From Arabidopsis thaliana (lineage: Eukaryota; Streptophyta; Magnoliopsida; Brassicales; Brassicaceae), in contig NC_003076.8 of the NCBI RefSeq assembly GCF_000001735.4, positions 3,596,001 to 3,660,000 of the forward strand: 64,000 nucleotides of DNA. Reading direction: 5' to 3'. Positions 44,770-57,607 of this stretch are shown one piece after another (the stretch's first letter is position 1; every line of letters starts with the position of its first letter). The notes below the pieces were generated by a model, which was not told where the DNA came from, ran no database searches, and saw nothing but the letters and a program-made list of their open reading frames with translations. Both the position numbers and the translations under genes were made by a program.

Positions 44770-47700
44770 CTGTCACAAGTATCAAAAAAAATTAGTGACA
44801 AGAAAGTTCCAACAATTAGAAATACATTTAGAAAATCCAACAATCGGAGAAAAGTACTAGATATGAAAATCTTCATTATGCATACATACTTTGTCCAATA
44901 AAAAATAGGAATTAGATACTAGAAAATTGGAAATTAAATAGAGAATTTAGGGGATGTATTGAAAGTGGAATTTTAAGAGATTTGTGTAGAATTTATAAAT
45001 CCTATATTATAATGATTTTAAAAAGTTTCATGAAATTCAGTGTTATTGAACTAATGATTTCAAAATCCATAATTTGTGGATTTGAATTTTAATGATTTTG
45101 GAAGATTTGAGAGGATTTCCTTAGTTAAAAATACAGAAATCTAAATCTCATAGTTTAAGGTGAAATTTGAATGGATTTTACAAAAATATATGAACTTCTC
45201 TAAAATCATCAAAATCATTAAAAAAAACTCAAGAAAACACAAATCAGAGACATAAAGATAATAAGTAAGAGAGGATTCCACGTATTAGAAAGAGATGAAG
45301 ATAATAAGTAAGAGAGAATAGATATGTTTTTAATGCACGAGAAACAATTTCATTACCATATATCTGCAGAGTGCGTATATGTGAAGTGAGAAACAAAATC
45401 ACAATAAATATATATGCTCAGTCGCTCAGGAACAGAGAGACAAAAAGAAACAACCGAAGAACAAAGAGGAAAATTTACCCTTATCTCTAATATATCATGT
45501 GTCAGGGTTTAGGGAAATTATAGAAAAGAGTTAAGCTCACTTTTCCTTTTATAGGTTAGTTGATGAAAAATTTGATGGACCCAAAATGAAATCCAAGCCC
45601 AAGCCCATACCCAAAGTCTTTTTATTTCACTCAAACTGCTATAAAACGAGTCTCTTTTGTATCTATCAATTTCAATTTCTCCGCACACAATCAATTTTTC
45701 ACATTAGCTATAAAAAGCATTAAATCAGATGATTTAAGAAGTCATCTCTAATTACTCCTTAAGCTTACATCATTTAAACACAAACACGAAAATTATAATT
45801 TACATATTATAATGGCCTATTAATTATAGTAATTTTGAAATTTATGAGATCAAAGTGGAGAAGTGTATCTAGAAAAGGATAGGCATGGAGGGAAAGAGAG
45901 TGAAGGCATTCCCATGTGAGTCACATTCACACGAGGGTCCTAAAAATATTGATGAGCTTATCTTCCTTGTCTTCTATTAATGCTTTTTAAGTTCCCAGCT
46001 AATATTGTTAGTAGTTTGATAGTGATATACCACATGTAAATATATATATTTTTTTGAAATATATGAGAGATTGAGAGTTCTTGAAGATACTTCATGAGAT
46101 GATGCAATGGATAATTAATCAAGATCCTAATTTATTTTCTTAGGTAACATGCTTTTGTAGTTAAATTCTTAACAACAATAGCTTACCATCACAATTTTAA
46201 TCAATCAACCCTTTAGTTTTTACTTTAAGTGAAAATTCCAACCCTTTTGACTATATCAACTTGTCTATGAGTTAATTCGTCTATATATATGATGAGAACT
46301 TAGCCAATATGACTGAATAACCTCATTCTTCTTTTCTTTTTGGTTTCTTGGAAAACTAGTAGCTCATTAATAAAAGAGCAACCAAAAAAAATGGAGGATC
46401 ATTAATTTGTCATATGATTAGTTTTCTGAACTTTCTTTCAGTCTTGGATTTTGTTAAGAAGACTGTATCGGCTCCTTGTGTGTTGGCACGTGGTTCAAAA
46501 AAATTGGACATGATGACGAACCTGATTTTGGATGTTCATGGGAAGGCCACATGACACGAGAGCCGTTTAAGCCGCCGTTAAATATGGATGGAAGACAGGT
46601 TTTCCTCCGTCAGTGCCTGAGAAGTTGACGTCAATTGACAGAGTCAAGTGGGACGTTAGCCGCAACCGGAAATAAGCAGAAGACTCTCCACACTCACATG
46701 CCCACACTCTTAACCTTCTTAATGGATTAATGCACACTTGCATCTTCTTATCATATAGTATACGATAAATGATATTTATCTATAAGAATTTGTCATTGAA
46801 TGATATAATATATGATCCATAAATTGTGTCTGCTTTGTTATAAGTGGTGTAAGTCGGGTCATGGGCCCGTGAGATAGTAAAAGAAGTGTTGCATGTAAGA
46901 GAAGGGTGATGAGAGACAGTGGCACGACGGTAGCTTAAGCGCTCTGTTTCTCTAATTTCTGCCGTCTCCTTTTCAAAAAGACCCCACCCACGTTCCTCTT
47001 CTTCTCTCATTTACCCTTCTTGTCTCTATACTCACTGCTCATGAGATTATTTTATATGCATTAAGAAATATTGGGCAAATATAGTTTATATTTTTTGTGT
47101 TTTTGACCAAGAGTAACAGAGTATTATGGTCACCTGTAAAGAATAAACTTTTTCTAAAGTAGACGAAAATGTATAATACTATTTTGGCGATCATAGTAAT
47201 TGAGTAGGTTTTCCAAAATTTTGTATGTTCTGTATTAACTCACAAAATTACCTAAGTTCGGCTTCGTTGCGAGAAGCCGTGAATAATGAAAAGAAGTATA
47301 TTTGACTTTTGAAAAAAAAATAGTTACCACAATTATAATCTAATAAAATTGAAAGCCCTCTAAGATTCAATTATTCCACGATTCTAAATCAAAACAAGGC
47401 TAAATTTTTAAATAACGATATACAGGATCTATTTTAAGCATATATTAGGGAGATGCCGACAAAGAAAAAAAACATATAGCGGAACTGTAGAGTATATTAT
47501 ATCAAGCCGACAAAGAAAAACATGTATTATTTTAGTTATACTGTTTTGAGTTTAACTCAAGCTAAAAGACGAAAGAGCTAATTGGCAAAGCCTTTCAGAA
47601 AATATAAGAACAAAAGCAATGCTAAGGCCACGTCCAGATTTTAGCCGAACAATGGTAAAAAAACACAAAGCCTGAACAAAGACAATAACTATCAAATGTT

Positions 47701-48654
47701 GTCAAATAAAATAAATCGAATAAATTACACGCAAATCTAAAAAAGTGAGATCCAACAGCTTCGTATAACTTTAGTGACAAAGAAAGCTCACACGATCCTC
47801 CCCGTAGCAACTCCACCGCATACATTATGTATCTCGACCAAATGACTAAATCAACAAACTACCCTTTTCACTCATTGCAATTCTACTAAGAAAATATTCT
47901 CAAGACTAGTTCCAAGTAATGATTTACGATTAATACTAGAATAATTAGCAGATCAAATAGTATTGTGTAGGTATAAAGACAGATAATGAGATATGAGATC
48001 AAATGTCTCCATGAGTTGGCATTTGTGTTGATACATTGACCATGCATGTGGATATATGATCAACACAAACTTTTGTTAATGCTCTTTTAATTAACACATA
48101 TAACATGCAAAAGTTGTCTAATGTTTTATTTTGTCTACGATCATGCAAAAGAAATACTAGCAGTATAAGTTTCAAAAATAAAAGGAGATTCGGCGTTAAC
48201 ATTAACAAGCACTAAATGCAAATGTATGCATAGTAACAACTAACAACGTCGAAATTTGTCATTAATATATATGTTAACTATTAAAGCCATATTTATAAAC
48301 ATAATTTGGTATGTCCAAAAGGTGTTTTGTACTACTGGCCTTATAATTTGTTTTTGGTTTAAGGATGATAATAATCAGACGGCAGACAAAATCATTGAGA
48401 AAAGAAAGGAGTTTCCAGGAATAACCCTCTCTGATCGATCTTCTGAAATCTTAGCTAAACCCCAAAAGAGTGAGTCACGGCCCCACGTGGATACGTGAAT
48501 CACATCAGTGGCATAAATCCGTAAATTGTAGTAAAATCTAGAGGTATTTTCCAAGTTAGACTTCCATATAAGCTATTGCTGGCTCCTCTCCCAATTTCCC
48601 ATAATTTACTAAATATCACTTTCTAGTCTCTTCTCTTTACTTTGGTCGTCCACA
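44770..48654. other. Gene-poor region upstream of the DUF642 gene
   Basis: About 3.9 kb, mostly AT-rich. The unlocated first exon and promoter of the RRM gene should lie in 44900-45500. A repeat-like block rich in aaatcc/ggattt motifs covers about 44950-45230. A GC-richer island (about 46480-46700) carries regulatory-looking motifs. A 76-codon minus-strand frame at 46780-47010 starts with a charged stretch but resembles nothing I know. The last 200 bases are the DUF642 promoter. Confidence 0.4.
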
Positions 48655-50991
48655 ATGAAAGGAGGCAGCCTCTCGTTTCTCTTCGTTCTCCTAATCGCCA
48701 CCATCACTTCCGTCATTTGCTTCAGTGACGGTAATCATCATCACATACATAGACGTACTTAATCATGTTTAAGCGTATATATATGATTTTGCATTTTCAG
48801 TGACATTTTTCTTTAAAACCTAAATTCTGTTTTAGCGAATCGAAGCTTAATTCTGTCGAGTTTCTATCCAAAGTCCCTGACGAGACATTTTGACAAAAAA
48901 GTTTGGTTGTGACTTGTAAGTAGTCTAGTGGTCTTAGAGTAATGTTTTGCACCCTAGTTTGAACCTTATTTGTAAAAGATGTACGAAGCTTTTAATAGAG
49001 GATAGTTTACAAGTTGACCCCGAACTGAGGAAGAAGATTACGATTTACGAACCTAGAACTTCCTCCCGTGAACCCTCGCTCGATAGCCACAAAACAAATT
49101 GGTCGCCTGGTCGGGACCATTATGCTCTCTATTACTGTTTTTTTCTTTCTTTAATAATTATTATTGATTGATTTTGTAAGTCGGTCAAGAGTCTAATTTA
49201 CCTTTTTGCCCATTTCTGACACAAACACTCTGGACATTTCAATCAAATGTGACATAAAAATGGTCCAATCACGAAATTCTCTTTTATTTGCCGATCCCAG
49301 TTTATGTTTCTTTTGGGATATAAACCATTCCTCATATTTATTCGGATCCATGTTGTTGTGTTTTTGTTAACCCTGCAGAAAATACTATATACACATAATA
49401 CTATAAATGAACATCTATAAGTACTAGACCACTTTTTTATATGAGCGTTGAATCAAAAAATTTGGGCAATTTTGTAATTTCAACGCAGGGATGTTACCAA
49501 ACGGCGACTTTGAACTAGGACCAAAACCATCGGACATGAAAGGAACGCAAGTAATAAACAAGAAGGCGATTCCTAGCTGGGAGCTTTCAGGCTTCGTCGA
49601 ATACATAAAGTCCGGTCAAAAACAAGGAGACATGCTTCTCGTAGTCCCGGCCGGAAAGTTCGCAATCCGGCTAGGCAACGAGGCATCGATCAAACAAAGA
49701 CTTAACGTTACAAAAGGAATGTATTACTCACTGACGTTCAGTGCCGCAAGGACATGTGCCCAAGACGAACGGCTCAACATATCGGTGGCACCTGACTCAG
49801 GCGTTATTCCTATACAGACGGTGTACAGTAGCAGTGGATGGGACCTTTACGCATGGGCGTTCCAAGCCGAGAGTAACGTGGCAGAGATCGTGATTCATAA
49901 TCCTGGTGAGGAGGAAGATCCTGCTTGTGGACCACTCATTGATGGTGTGGCAATCAAAGCTCTATACCCTCCTCGGCCCACCAATAGTAAGTATTCATTT
50001 ATTATATGAATTGAGTTTGTATAATCAAATCTTTTTTCAGATATCACGCAATGTGATCCATCATGTTACAACTATATGTAGTTATGTATTAACTCGTTAT
50101 CGTTAGGCCTTAGGGGTTGACATTTGACACTCCGGTTTGGTTTGTCAAAATTTCAGTTTGGTTTAGTCCAGTTTTGATATTTTCAAATTAATCATTATAA
50201 ATCTATTTTTAATATATGTACTAGATACTTGTAAATAAACTTTTTGGTTTGGGTTATTTGGTAGACCTGTAAAGTATTTCTATTTCCATTATGGTTTTCA
50301 AAAAATTGGCCTGGTTGGATTTGATTTATGTGGCCACTTATAAGTATAGTCATTTTGGTGTTAGAACATATTTTAATGGATCGGTTACATGACGTGACAT
50401 GTGTTAGCCAAGATTCAGAACAATAAATTAATTGATATGATTTTGCTATTATATAATAAAACAGAGAATATATTGAAGAACGGAGGATTTGAAGAAGGTC
50501 CCTACGTACTCCCAAACGCAACAACCGGCGTTCTGGTTCCTCCCTTTATAGAAGATGACCACTCTCCTTTACCCGCGTGGATGGTCGAATCACTCAAAGC
50601 CATCAAATACGTTGATGTCGAGCATTTCTCGGTCCCACAAGGCCGTCGAGCCGTGGAGCTAGTGGCAGGCAAAGAAAGCGCAATCGCTCAGGTAGCTAGG
50701 ACCGTTGTGGGAAAAACTTACGTGCTTTCGTTTGCGGTTGGAGATGCTAACAATGCTTGCCAAGGATCGATGGTGGTCGAGGCATTTGCGGGAAAAGACA
50801 CTCTAAAGGTACCTTATGAGTCTCGAGGCAAAGGAGGGTTCAAACGCGCTTCTCTACGGTTTGTGGCGGTTTCGACCCGCACAAGAGTTATGTTTTACAG
50901 CACATTTTACTCGATGAGAAGCGATGATTTCTCATCACTGTGTGGGCCCGTGATCGATGATGTTAAGCTCCTCAGTGCTCGTAAGCCGTAA
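48655..50991 (+). CDS. Secreted DUF642 cell-wall protein
   Basis: Exons 48655-48730, 49489-49986 and 50465-50991 encode 366 residues. The first exon is a signal peptide (LSFLFVLLIATITSVICFSDG, cleavage near residue 23). Two DUF642 (galactose-binding-like) modules follow: residues ~26-190, beginning MLPNGDFELGPKP, and ~195-360, beginning ILKNGGFEEGPYV; each ends in a CGPLID or CGPVIDDVKLL motif, and conserved Cys pairs are present. DUF642 proteins are plant-specific apoplastic proteins that interact with pectin methylesterase or polysaccharides. The first intron (758 bp) contains a tRNA-like SINE candidate. I recall AT5G11420; no gene symbol is secure. Confidence 0.93.
48905..49165 (+). mobile_element. 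Possible tRNA-derived SINE in the first intron of the DUF642 gene
   Basis: Inside the intron TAGTCTAGTGG (48921-48931) fits the Pol III A box and GTTTGAACC (48957-48965) the B box, at tRNA-like spacing. The piece continues about 200 bases, less AT-rich than its surroundings, and ends in T-rich attactgtttttttctttctttaat. It does not fold as a functional tRNA. This matches the architecture of plant SINEs in sense orientation. No target duplication was identified. Confidence 0.4.
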
Positions 50992-52468
50992 GATGGCCAT
51001 TGTTTTATTTCTAAGGTTCTTCGTATAAGCCAGTGTGGTTTTTTATATAAATATGATTTTCTTAATCTCTAATGCTTTTGAAATGAGATGAGTAATACTG
51101 AAAGGGTGTTTGTGGTGTAGGGTTTTATATAAGGCAAAAAGGTCTTGCTTATATATATTTTCTTGTATGAGAAGGCTAAAGAAATGTTGTCTGTTTTTAC
51201 TAAATTGGGTTCTTTCAAGGAGATCGGGTGATTGTGAGAATAAAAATGTAATACAGATATATATGGTAGAGAGGAATGAGGATAATAATTTAACTTTAGC
51301 TTCTTGTGTACTACCAATCCGTGTTAGGATCAAGCTTTTCTAATCAGTTTCAAACTGAACTGCCTTGAAATCCATGTTAGTAGCTGAAGCAATGGCTCAA
51401 AATTTTAAAACTATAGTGAACAGTTAAAACGTAGCAAAAAGGACCAAAGGGTGTGGAAGCAAATGGTTACAGTTTTGAGCATTATTAAACGGTTTAAACG
51501 ATTTAAACGATTGGTATATCGATTAACATGCGTTTTTTAACATCTGGATTTATTATATATTGCAAATTATGAGAAGTATGGCTAAGATGCTTTTATGAGA
51601 TGCTTTTGACTGTTTGATAGCGCATATGGTAATTGTTAAATTTCCGGAAAAGGATGTTTATATGCAATTTATCATATTAAAAAGAAAAAACCCAAAACAA
51701 AACTGTAGTCTCGTTGTAACACCAAAACGGTGGCGCTTGCGCACAGTTGTAGTCTTGTAGATATTAAGCTGAGAAGTTATTAAAAATGTAAGTGGGCCTT
51801 TTCATCATGATCCAATATATTTTTCGCATAAGCCCAATAGCCCAATATGTGCGATCCACGTCGAGCACAGAGTTTCCTTTTATCACAAAGCAAAGAGAAG
51901 AGAGAGCTTCAGAATCATCACAAACGCTAATCCGTCTCATCCGGATTGGTTCCTCTCGTCACCTAGACCTAGGGTTTCTTCCTTTTCTCCTGTCTTCCCC
52001 TGAATCTCTGCATCTGCAAGCTCCGGCCGATACGAGGGAGCTTTTTTTTTTTTGCTCAAACTTGTATTCAGGTATGTATCTCTGTCCGCGATTAGCCGCG
52101 AGATGCGTCAATGTATCTGTTCTTTTAGGGTTGAATCTTTGGGTCTCTGGTCTTTGTTTTTGATACATCTAGTTGATATTCTCAATCGTGTGAATTCAAT
52201 TATCTGTTAATTTGAATCTGTGTTTGAATTCATTGCCCTTTCGATTTTGGTGAATTTTCATGGGATTTAGCTGATTCGGTTGTCTAATTGAGATCTCGAA
52301 ATTAGTTTTTGGTGATACGAGCAGAGAAATTGATTCTGTAATTTTGACTCTTTTTCTGTTTGTTTACCTCGCAGCTGTTAAGGTGTATGTTCAAGTCATC
52401 TTGAGCCTTTCTCTCTCTCTCTCTCTCTCTCTCTGCGGAATCCGAATTTTGTAAAGAAACAAACTTTG
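50992..52468. other. DUF642 3' UTR, promoter and leader intron of the SPOC gene
   Basis: No coding sequence. AGCCCAAT (about 51831, 51840) and GGGCCTT (about 51794) are site II-like. A leader intron at 52072-52374 (ATTCAG/GTATGT to CTCGCAG/CTGTTA) is well supported by its signals. A CT tract ends the second leader exon. Confidence 0.55.
52410..52434. repeat. (CT)n tract in the SPOC-gene leader
   Basis: About twelve CT units, 35 bases before the start codon, in the second leader exon. Confidence 0.95.
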
Positions 52469-55400
52469 ATGGAGATGGCCGAGATAAATGGGTCCATGCA
52501 GCTAGTAGGAAAGCACAAGTCACTACCTCAGACCACTCTCGGTGGTGGTTCTGCATCCGAGGCACCAAACAAGCAGGTTAGACCATGGTTACAGCAGTTG
52601 TCTCCAGCAAGCAATGGGATTCTGCATATTCCTACTAAAATACTTTCTCAAGAGACACTACATTCTCTGATGCATGGCAAGAAAGCGACGCAAACAGAAT
52701 CCGCTCCCCAGAAACCGGCAAAGCCGGTTGTAAACAAGAAGCAGCATGTCCCTCCTCCACAAAGGTCAGTGAAAGCGATGGAGGAAGTAAATGAGTCGGT
52801 GAGGTCTAAAATGAGGGAGTCATTAGCATCCGCGTTGGCCTTGGTTAAGAAAGATGACGATTCTCCCAAAGGGAAAGAGAATATAGGGACTGTAGAAACT
52901 CCTGTGATTACTCAGGAGAATACTCAAAGTTTTCAGCCTGCCTCACCTGCTAGCATCAGTGTCCCTGTAGGCGAAGGGACCATGTCAGAAATGCCCACCA
53001 GTGTTGAAAGTTCTGTGCAGAAGGACAGTGAGATTCCTGTCGACATCATGATGGAAGATGTTATCAAATTTAATGTACTTAAGTCCCAATATGACGAGGT
53101 TTTCCCTCGGGATAATGTTCCTTTTACTGATATTATTTTTCCAAACGATGATCTTTTACATGGTAATGAACTCTCATGGGATCTGGAAGTTTCAGATCTT
53201 GGCGAAACGAAGGATTATGGAACCGGTGGTGAAAAGTCATTTCAGGATCCAAAACTTTTGGCATCTAAAATTGAAATGGAACTGTATAAGCTATTTGGTG
53301 GTGTGAACAAAAAGTACAGAGAGAGGGGAAGGTCCCTCTTATTCAACTTGAAGGATAAGAACAATCCTGAGCTAAGAGAAAGAGTTATGTCGGAAGAAAT
53401 TTCTGCTGAGAGGTTGTGTTCTATGACAGCCGAAGAATTGGCTTCTAAGGAGCTTTCTCAGTGGCGTCAAGCCAAAGCTGAAGAGATGGCAAAGATGGTT
53501 GTCCTGCAGGATACAGATATTGATGTCAGAAGTCTGGTGAGGAAAACACACAAGGGTGAATTCCAGGTTGAAATTGAACCAGTTGACAGGGGCACAGTAG
53601 ATGTCTCTGGTGGCATCATGTCACGTAGCAAACGTCGACCCAGAGCCAAATCTCATTCTGTCAAAACCGCTCTCAAAGATGAGGCAGCAAAAGCTGACAA
53701 TGAGAAATCACGCTCAACTCCTCCCTCAACTGAAGAGATAGATCCCATGCAAGGTTTGGGGATCGATGATGAATTGAAGGACGTGGAGTTTCTTCCTCCA
53801 ATTGTATCACTTGATGAATTCATGGAATCCCTAGACTCTGAGCCTCCATTTGAAAGTCCGCATGGTAATTCTGAAATGCAGGTGTCTCCGTCTGAGAAAA
53901 GTGATTCCGAAGCTGGGTCAGACTCAAAATCTCCTAAAGGATCTCCTAAGGAACTAAGTGATAAAAGTTTGCCTGAAGCAAAACCAGAAAAGATTGATGA
54001 AGTAACCCCTGAGTTTGATGCCAATGTCAAAGTTGATGACGATATCTCTAGAGTTGAGAAAGCAGCTGCACTTAGTGATGATAAGGGAGAAAGAGCATGG
54101 GATGGAATACTGCAACTGAGTATGTCTTCCGTAGTCCCTGTCGCTGGCATTTTCAAAAGGTAAGTTCTTATCACCTTAACTAATATCCCACTATTATTCA
54201 ATATTTTTGATACTGTTTTCTTTGGGCACAGACAATTTCTGCTCTATGCTAATATTAGATATTTCTTTGAAGATTGTAAATTGTACTTGAACTGGAATTG
54301 TGTTAGCAATCAATCACTTCTCTGATTCAATTAGAATGGCATTTGAATAAGCTTAAGAATAGATCTATGCTAGATCAATTGAAACATCAGCAAGCTAGAT
54401 AGTGTCTGTGAAAAGTATAAAAAGAAGATGCATCAGGTGTTTAAGGGGGTCAAGTATTCTGAGTAGAGTAGGGGATGCTATAAAGTCCATCCGTATGTTT
54501 AATGTTTCCTTCTATCAGAAATTCAGAATATCATGGTACTTGTGCAAAATCACCATGAATCTTGAGTACAGATGACATTTGAATATATGCTTTCATTCTC
54601 TGACTGAGTTTTTCTATGGCAGTGGTGAGAAAGCAGAAACTAGCGAGTGGCCGGCGATGGTGGAAGTTAAGGGTAGAGTTAGGCTGAGTGGGTTTGGGAA
54701 ATTTATTCAAGAGCTTCCCAAGTCTCGAACCCGTGCCCTAATGGTATACAAAGCTTTCTTTTGTTATCATTGTACTAGCATTACATTGAGTAATCTATTG
54801 CTTCATACAACAGTAGAAATAACCCTTTTACTTCTCTTATATATAATCTTTAATCGTCTCACTTTGTCTCATCTCAAAACTCTTCTGTCTTCTCTTCATG
54901 GAAACCAGAAAGCAAAGAGATTACAATTAAACACTTCACATGTATGCGTCACAAGAATGGGGATACGTTTTATGCAGAGCATCAACTATATAGATTTGGG
55001 TCAAATTTTGTATTAAATCCAACCAAAGAAAAGGGATGTCAATTCAGTTTTATTATGTCTCTGTATATGAGTTTATGTGTCTGTGGGGGACATATAGAAT
55101 AATCAGGAAATTTTACAAAGAATTGATCTACTCCACAGGCAAAAATAGTCAATTAAATTTTCATAAAAGGGTTTTTTTTGGGAAATTATTGGGTAAATTT
55201 AAAGAGAATCTTTCGACAACACATACATGGAACAAGAAAGAAACCTATAGTTATATTTTTTTTTTTGTGTAAATTATTATTATTGTAAAGTATTTGTTTT
55301 CAAATTTGGTTTACTTATCTTTTTCTTTCGCATTGCAGGTAATGTACTTGGCTTATAAAGACGGCATTTCTGAGAGCCAGCGTGGAAGCCTTATTGAGGT

Positions 55401-56256
55401 AAAGAAATCAATTCAATTTTTAATGATCTATTACTTGTTCTCTTGTACAACACATTTGAGAACAGAACCGTGAAGGCTCATCTTTTTTCTTCTTCTTTTG
55501 GTTAAGGTTATTGATTCCTACGTTGCTGATCAGAGAGTTGGCTACGCAGAGCCAGCTTCAGGAGTGGAGCTTTACCTTTGCCCAACACGTGGGGAGACTC
55601 TAGATTTGCTAAACAAAGTCATCTCTCAAGAACAGCTCGATGAGGTCAAGTCTTTGGATATTGGATTGGTTGGAGTTGTTGTGTGGAGACGAGCCGTCGT
55701 TCCCAAGCCCGGTTCCGGTTCAAAACGTCAGCATTCTTTTTCTTCTTCTATTGGTTCTAAAACCTCTGTTTTGCCTGTAAACAAGAAGCAGAGAGTGCAT
55801 GTTACAGAGAAACCTCTTGTTGTTGCATCAATGAGAAATCACCATCATGGTTATGTGAAACATGATACTGCTGCTGATGATGATGTGCCGCCTGGATTTG
55901 GTCCTGTGGCTTCAAGAGACGAAGATGATTTACCGGAATTTAACTTTAATTCCTCGGTTGTGCCAGTTTCTTCTCCTCAGCCATTACCAGCTCAATCTAA
56001 GTCTTTGGATCAAGTAAGAAAGCTCATACACAAGTATGGAAAATCTGCAAGCACTTATGATGATGATGACGATGAGGACGACATACCTGAATGGCAGCCA
56101 CACGTCCCTAGCCACCAGCTTCCACCACCGCCGCCTCCACCTCTCGGCTTCAGACCCGAGGTATTTAGACCGCCTCAAGATGGTTGGTATGATAATCAAA
56201 ACGGAGGATCAGGGCAACACTATGAGCGGAACCAGTCAAGAAACAGAGGATTTTAA
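52469..56256 (+). CDS. TFIIS central-domain plus SPOC-domain protein
   Basis: Exons 52469-54159, 54623-54743, 55339-55398 and 55507-56256; 873 residues from MEMAEINGSM. After a disordered N-terminus comes a TFIIS-M domain (about 265-370; KKYRERGRSLLFNLKDKNNP, then SAERLCSMTAEELASKELSQW), a Lys/Arg-rich patch and an acidic linker. A SPOC domain lies at about 550-690 (WDGILQLSMSS through ELYLCPTRGETLDLL and GVVVWRR). The tail is low complexity, with Asp/Glu and Pro runs (PPPPPPPLGF). This is the architecture of Bye1/PHF3/DIDO-type RNA polymerase II regulators, without the PHD finger; SPOC in that group reads phosphorylated Pol II C-terminal domain. Nuclear role in transcription elongation is inferred. 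I recall AT5G11430. Confidence 0.93.
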
Positions 56257-57059
56257 TATCTCTGTTGAGTGTTCTCTGTAATTGTAGTTTTTTGGTTTCC
56301 TAGTCTCTCTTTAGTTTTTCGTTTTCAAAAAATTTGTAGCCATCGTAGAATGCAAATGTTCGAAGAGTCCCAACTTTTCAAATAAAACATTTCAGAGTTT
56401 CCTCAAGAAAACGAAAATCAGTATTGCTCTGCTTTTAAAGACAAGTTTGATTGTGGAATCTTGCTAAAATGTCAAAATCTTGTTTGAACATCAAATTTAA
56501 TCCGGAAATCAGCAAGTAATTTCTTCTATCTAGGTTTCACCATGAATCTAAAAGGATTATTGAAAATGAGGCTAACGAGAGTAAGATTTTTTGATGGGCC
56601 GCTCGGCTCAGAGTTCAAGCCTGCAGGAAAATTTGCTCTAAACGGATGAAGATTTCAGTTTATTTCGGTTTACAAGTTAATAATAAGGTTATAACTTATA
56701 AAGATTCTCCTTTGTCAAAGTTACTGGTACTAGTTTTAAAAGGATGATTACATATACACCATAATAAACATATCAATATCATATTATTCATAGGAAAATC
56801 CAATCCACAGATGGAGCTGCAAAATAAAAAAAGGGGTCAAAAAAGACCAGACTAATCTAATCTGCCCAAACAACACACCACTCAGATTTGAACTTCCAAA
56901 ACTATACATTTTCCAACTACTCACATATCATCATTTCTCTTAGATACCATCAACTTCATTGATACAATACCCCCATTACTGTACTTATTATGGGTATGCA
57001 AACCAAAACAAAAGAAAAAGAAGAAGAAGCAAAACTTCACAACTAAAGGATTCATGAGA
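56257..57059. other. Convergent 3' ends of the SPOC gene and CID5
   Basis: No gene seen. AATAAA-like signals at about 56382 (+) and TTTATT-like signals on the other strand suggest polyadenylation zones for both genes. Confidence 0.5.
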
Positions 57060-57607
57060 TCAGGCCGATACAGGTGCATTAGGGATAACCGATGATGTGG
57101 ATGCAGCGACTTCAGTAGATTTTGATGTTGAAGGCCCTGACTCAGAGATATCCCCAATATCAAGTGTCTCTGGCAGGTTTTCTTCAGATTCAGTGCTGTA
57201 TATCTATATAGAAAAAGAGTGATCAAAATCATCACTTAAGATCATTACATCAAACAAAAAATAAACGTGAGTAATGAATATACCTCAAGCTGATTCAGCA
57301 TCTCAATGGTTGCTTCAAGATCACCGCCATTAGCGAGGTAAACATCAGTGATAGACTCTTGTGAGAGACCAGAGAAAGTGACAAGAAGGTATTCAATATC
57401 CATGTCTATATCCATCTCCAAATCCAAATCATCATCCCTGATCTGCTTATAAGCCATTTCAGAGGATTTCTTCGGCATTGACACTTCAACCGTGGGGGAC
57501 TTTGCTGCAAACACCAAACCATCATCACCGCCACCATAATCCACTCTTTTGGAGATTGGTACATACGATGCTGCATGTGGATTCAATGCAAATGCTCCTG
57601 GCTTCAT
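57060..57607 (-). CDS. CID5: CID5/IPD1: PAM2 motif plus CUE domain protein
   Basis: Two exons, 57284-57607 and 57060-57203, encode 155 residues. An N-terminal PAM2 motif (FALNPHAASYVPIS, residues 5-18) is of the kind that binds the MLLE domain of poly(A)-binding protein. A CUE-type ubiquitin-binding helix bundle follows at about 72-108 (IEYLLVTFSGLSQESITDVYLANG), then a disordered Ser/Thr-rich tail. The PAM2-CUE pairing identifies the CID5-7 group; CID5 is also known as IPD1 (increased polyploidy level in darkness), a repressor of endoreduplication in dark-grown hypocotyls. A leader intron lies at 57620-58139. The gene is divergent from PPD5. Names recalled (AT5G11440). Confidence 0.92.

Noticed and set aside
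46491-46633. Open stretch reading WFKKIGHDDEPDFGCSW...
   Set aside because: No in-frame ATG before the conserved-looking part and an upstream stop at 46455; no splice partner found.
46780-47010. 76-codon minus-strand frame starting MREEEERGWG
   Set aside because: The charged start comes from GA-rich DNA and the rest has no similarity I recognise; too weak to call.
53653-54201. 182-codon antisense frame inside the SPOC gene
   Set aside because: Mirror of Ser/Glu-rich coding sequence; no independent start context or domain.
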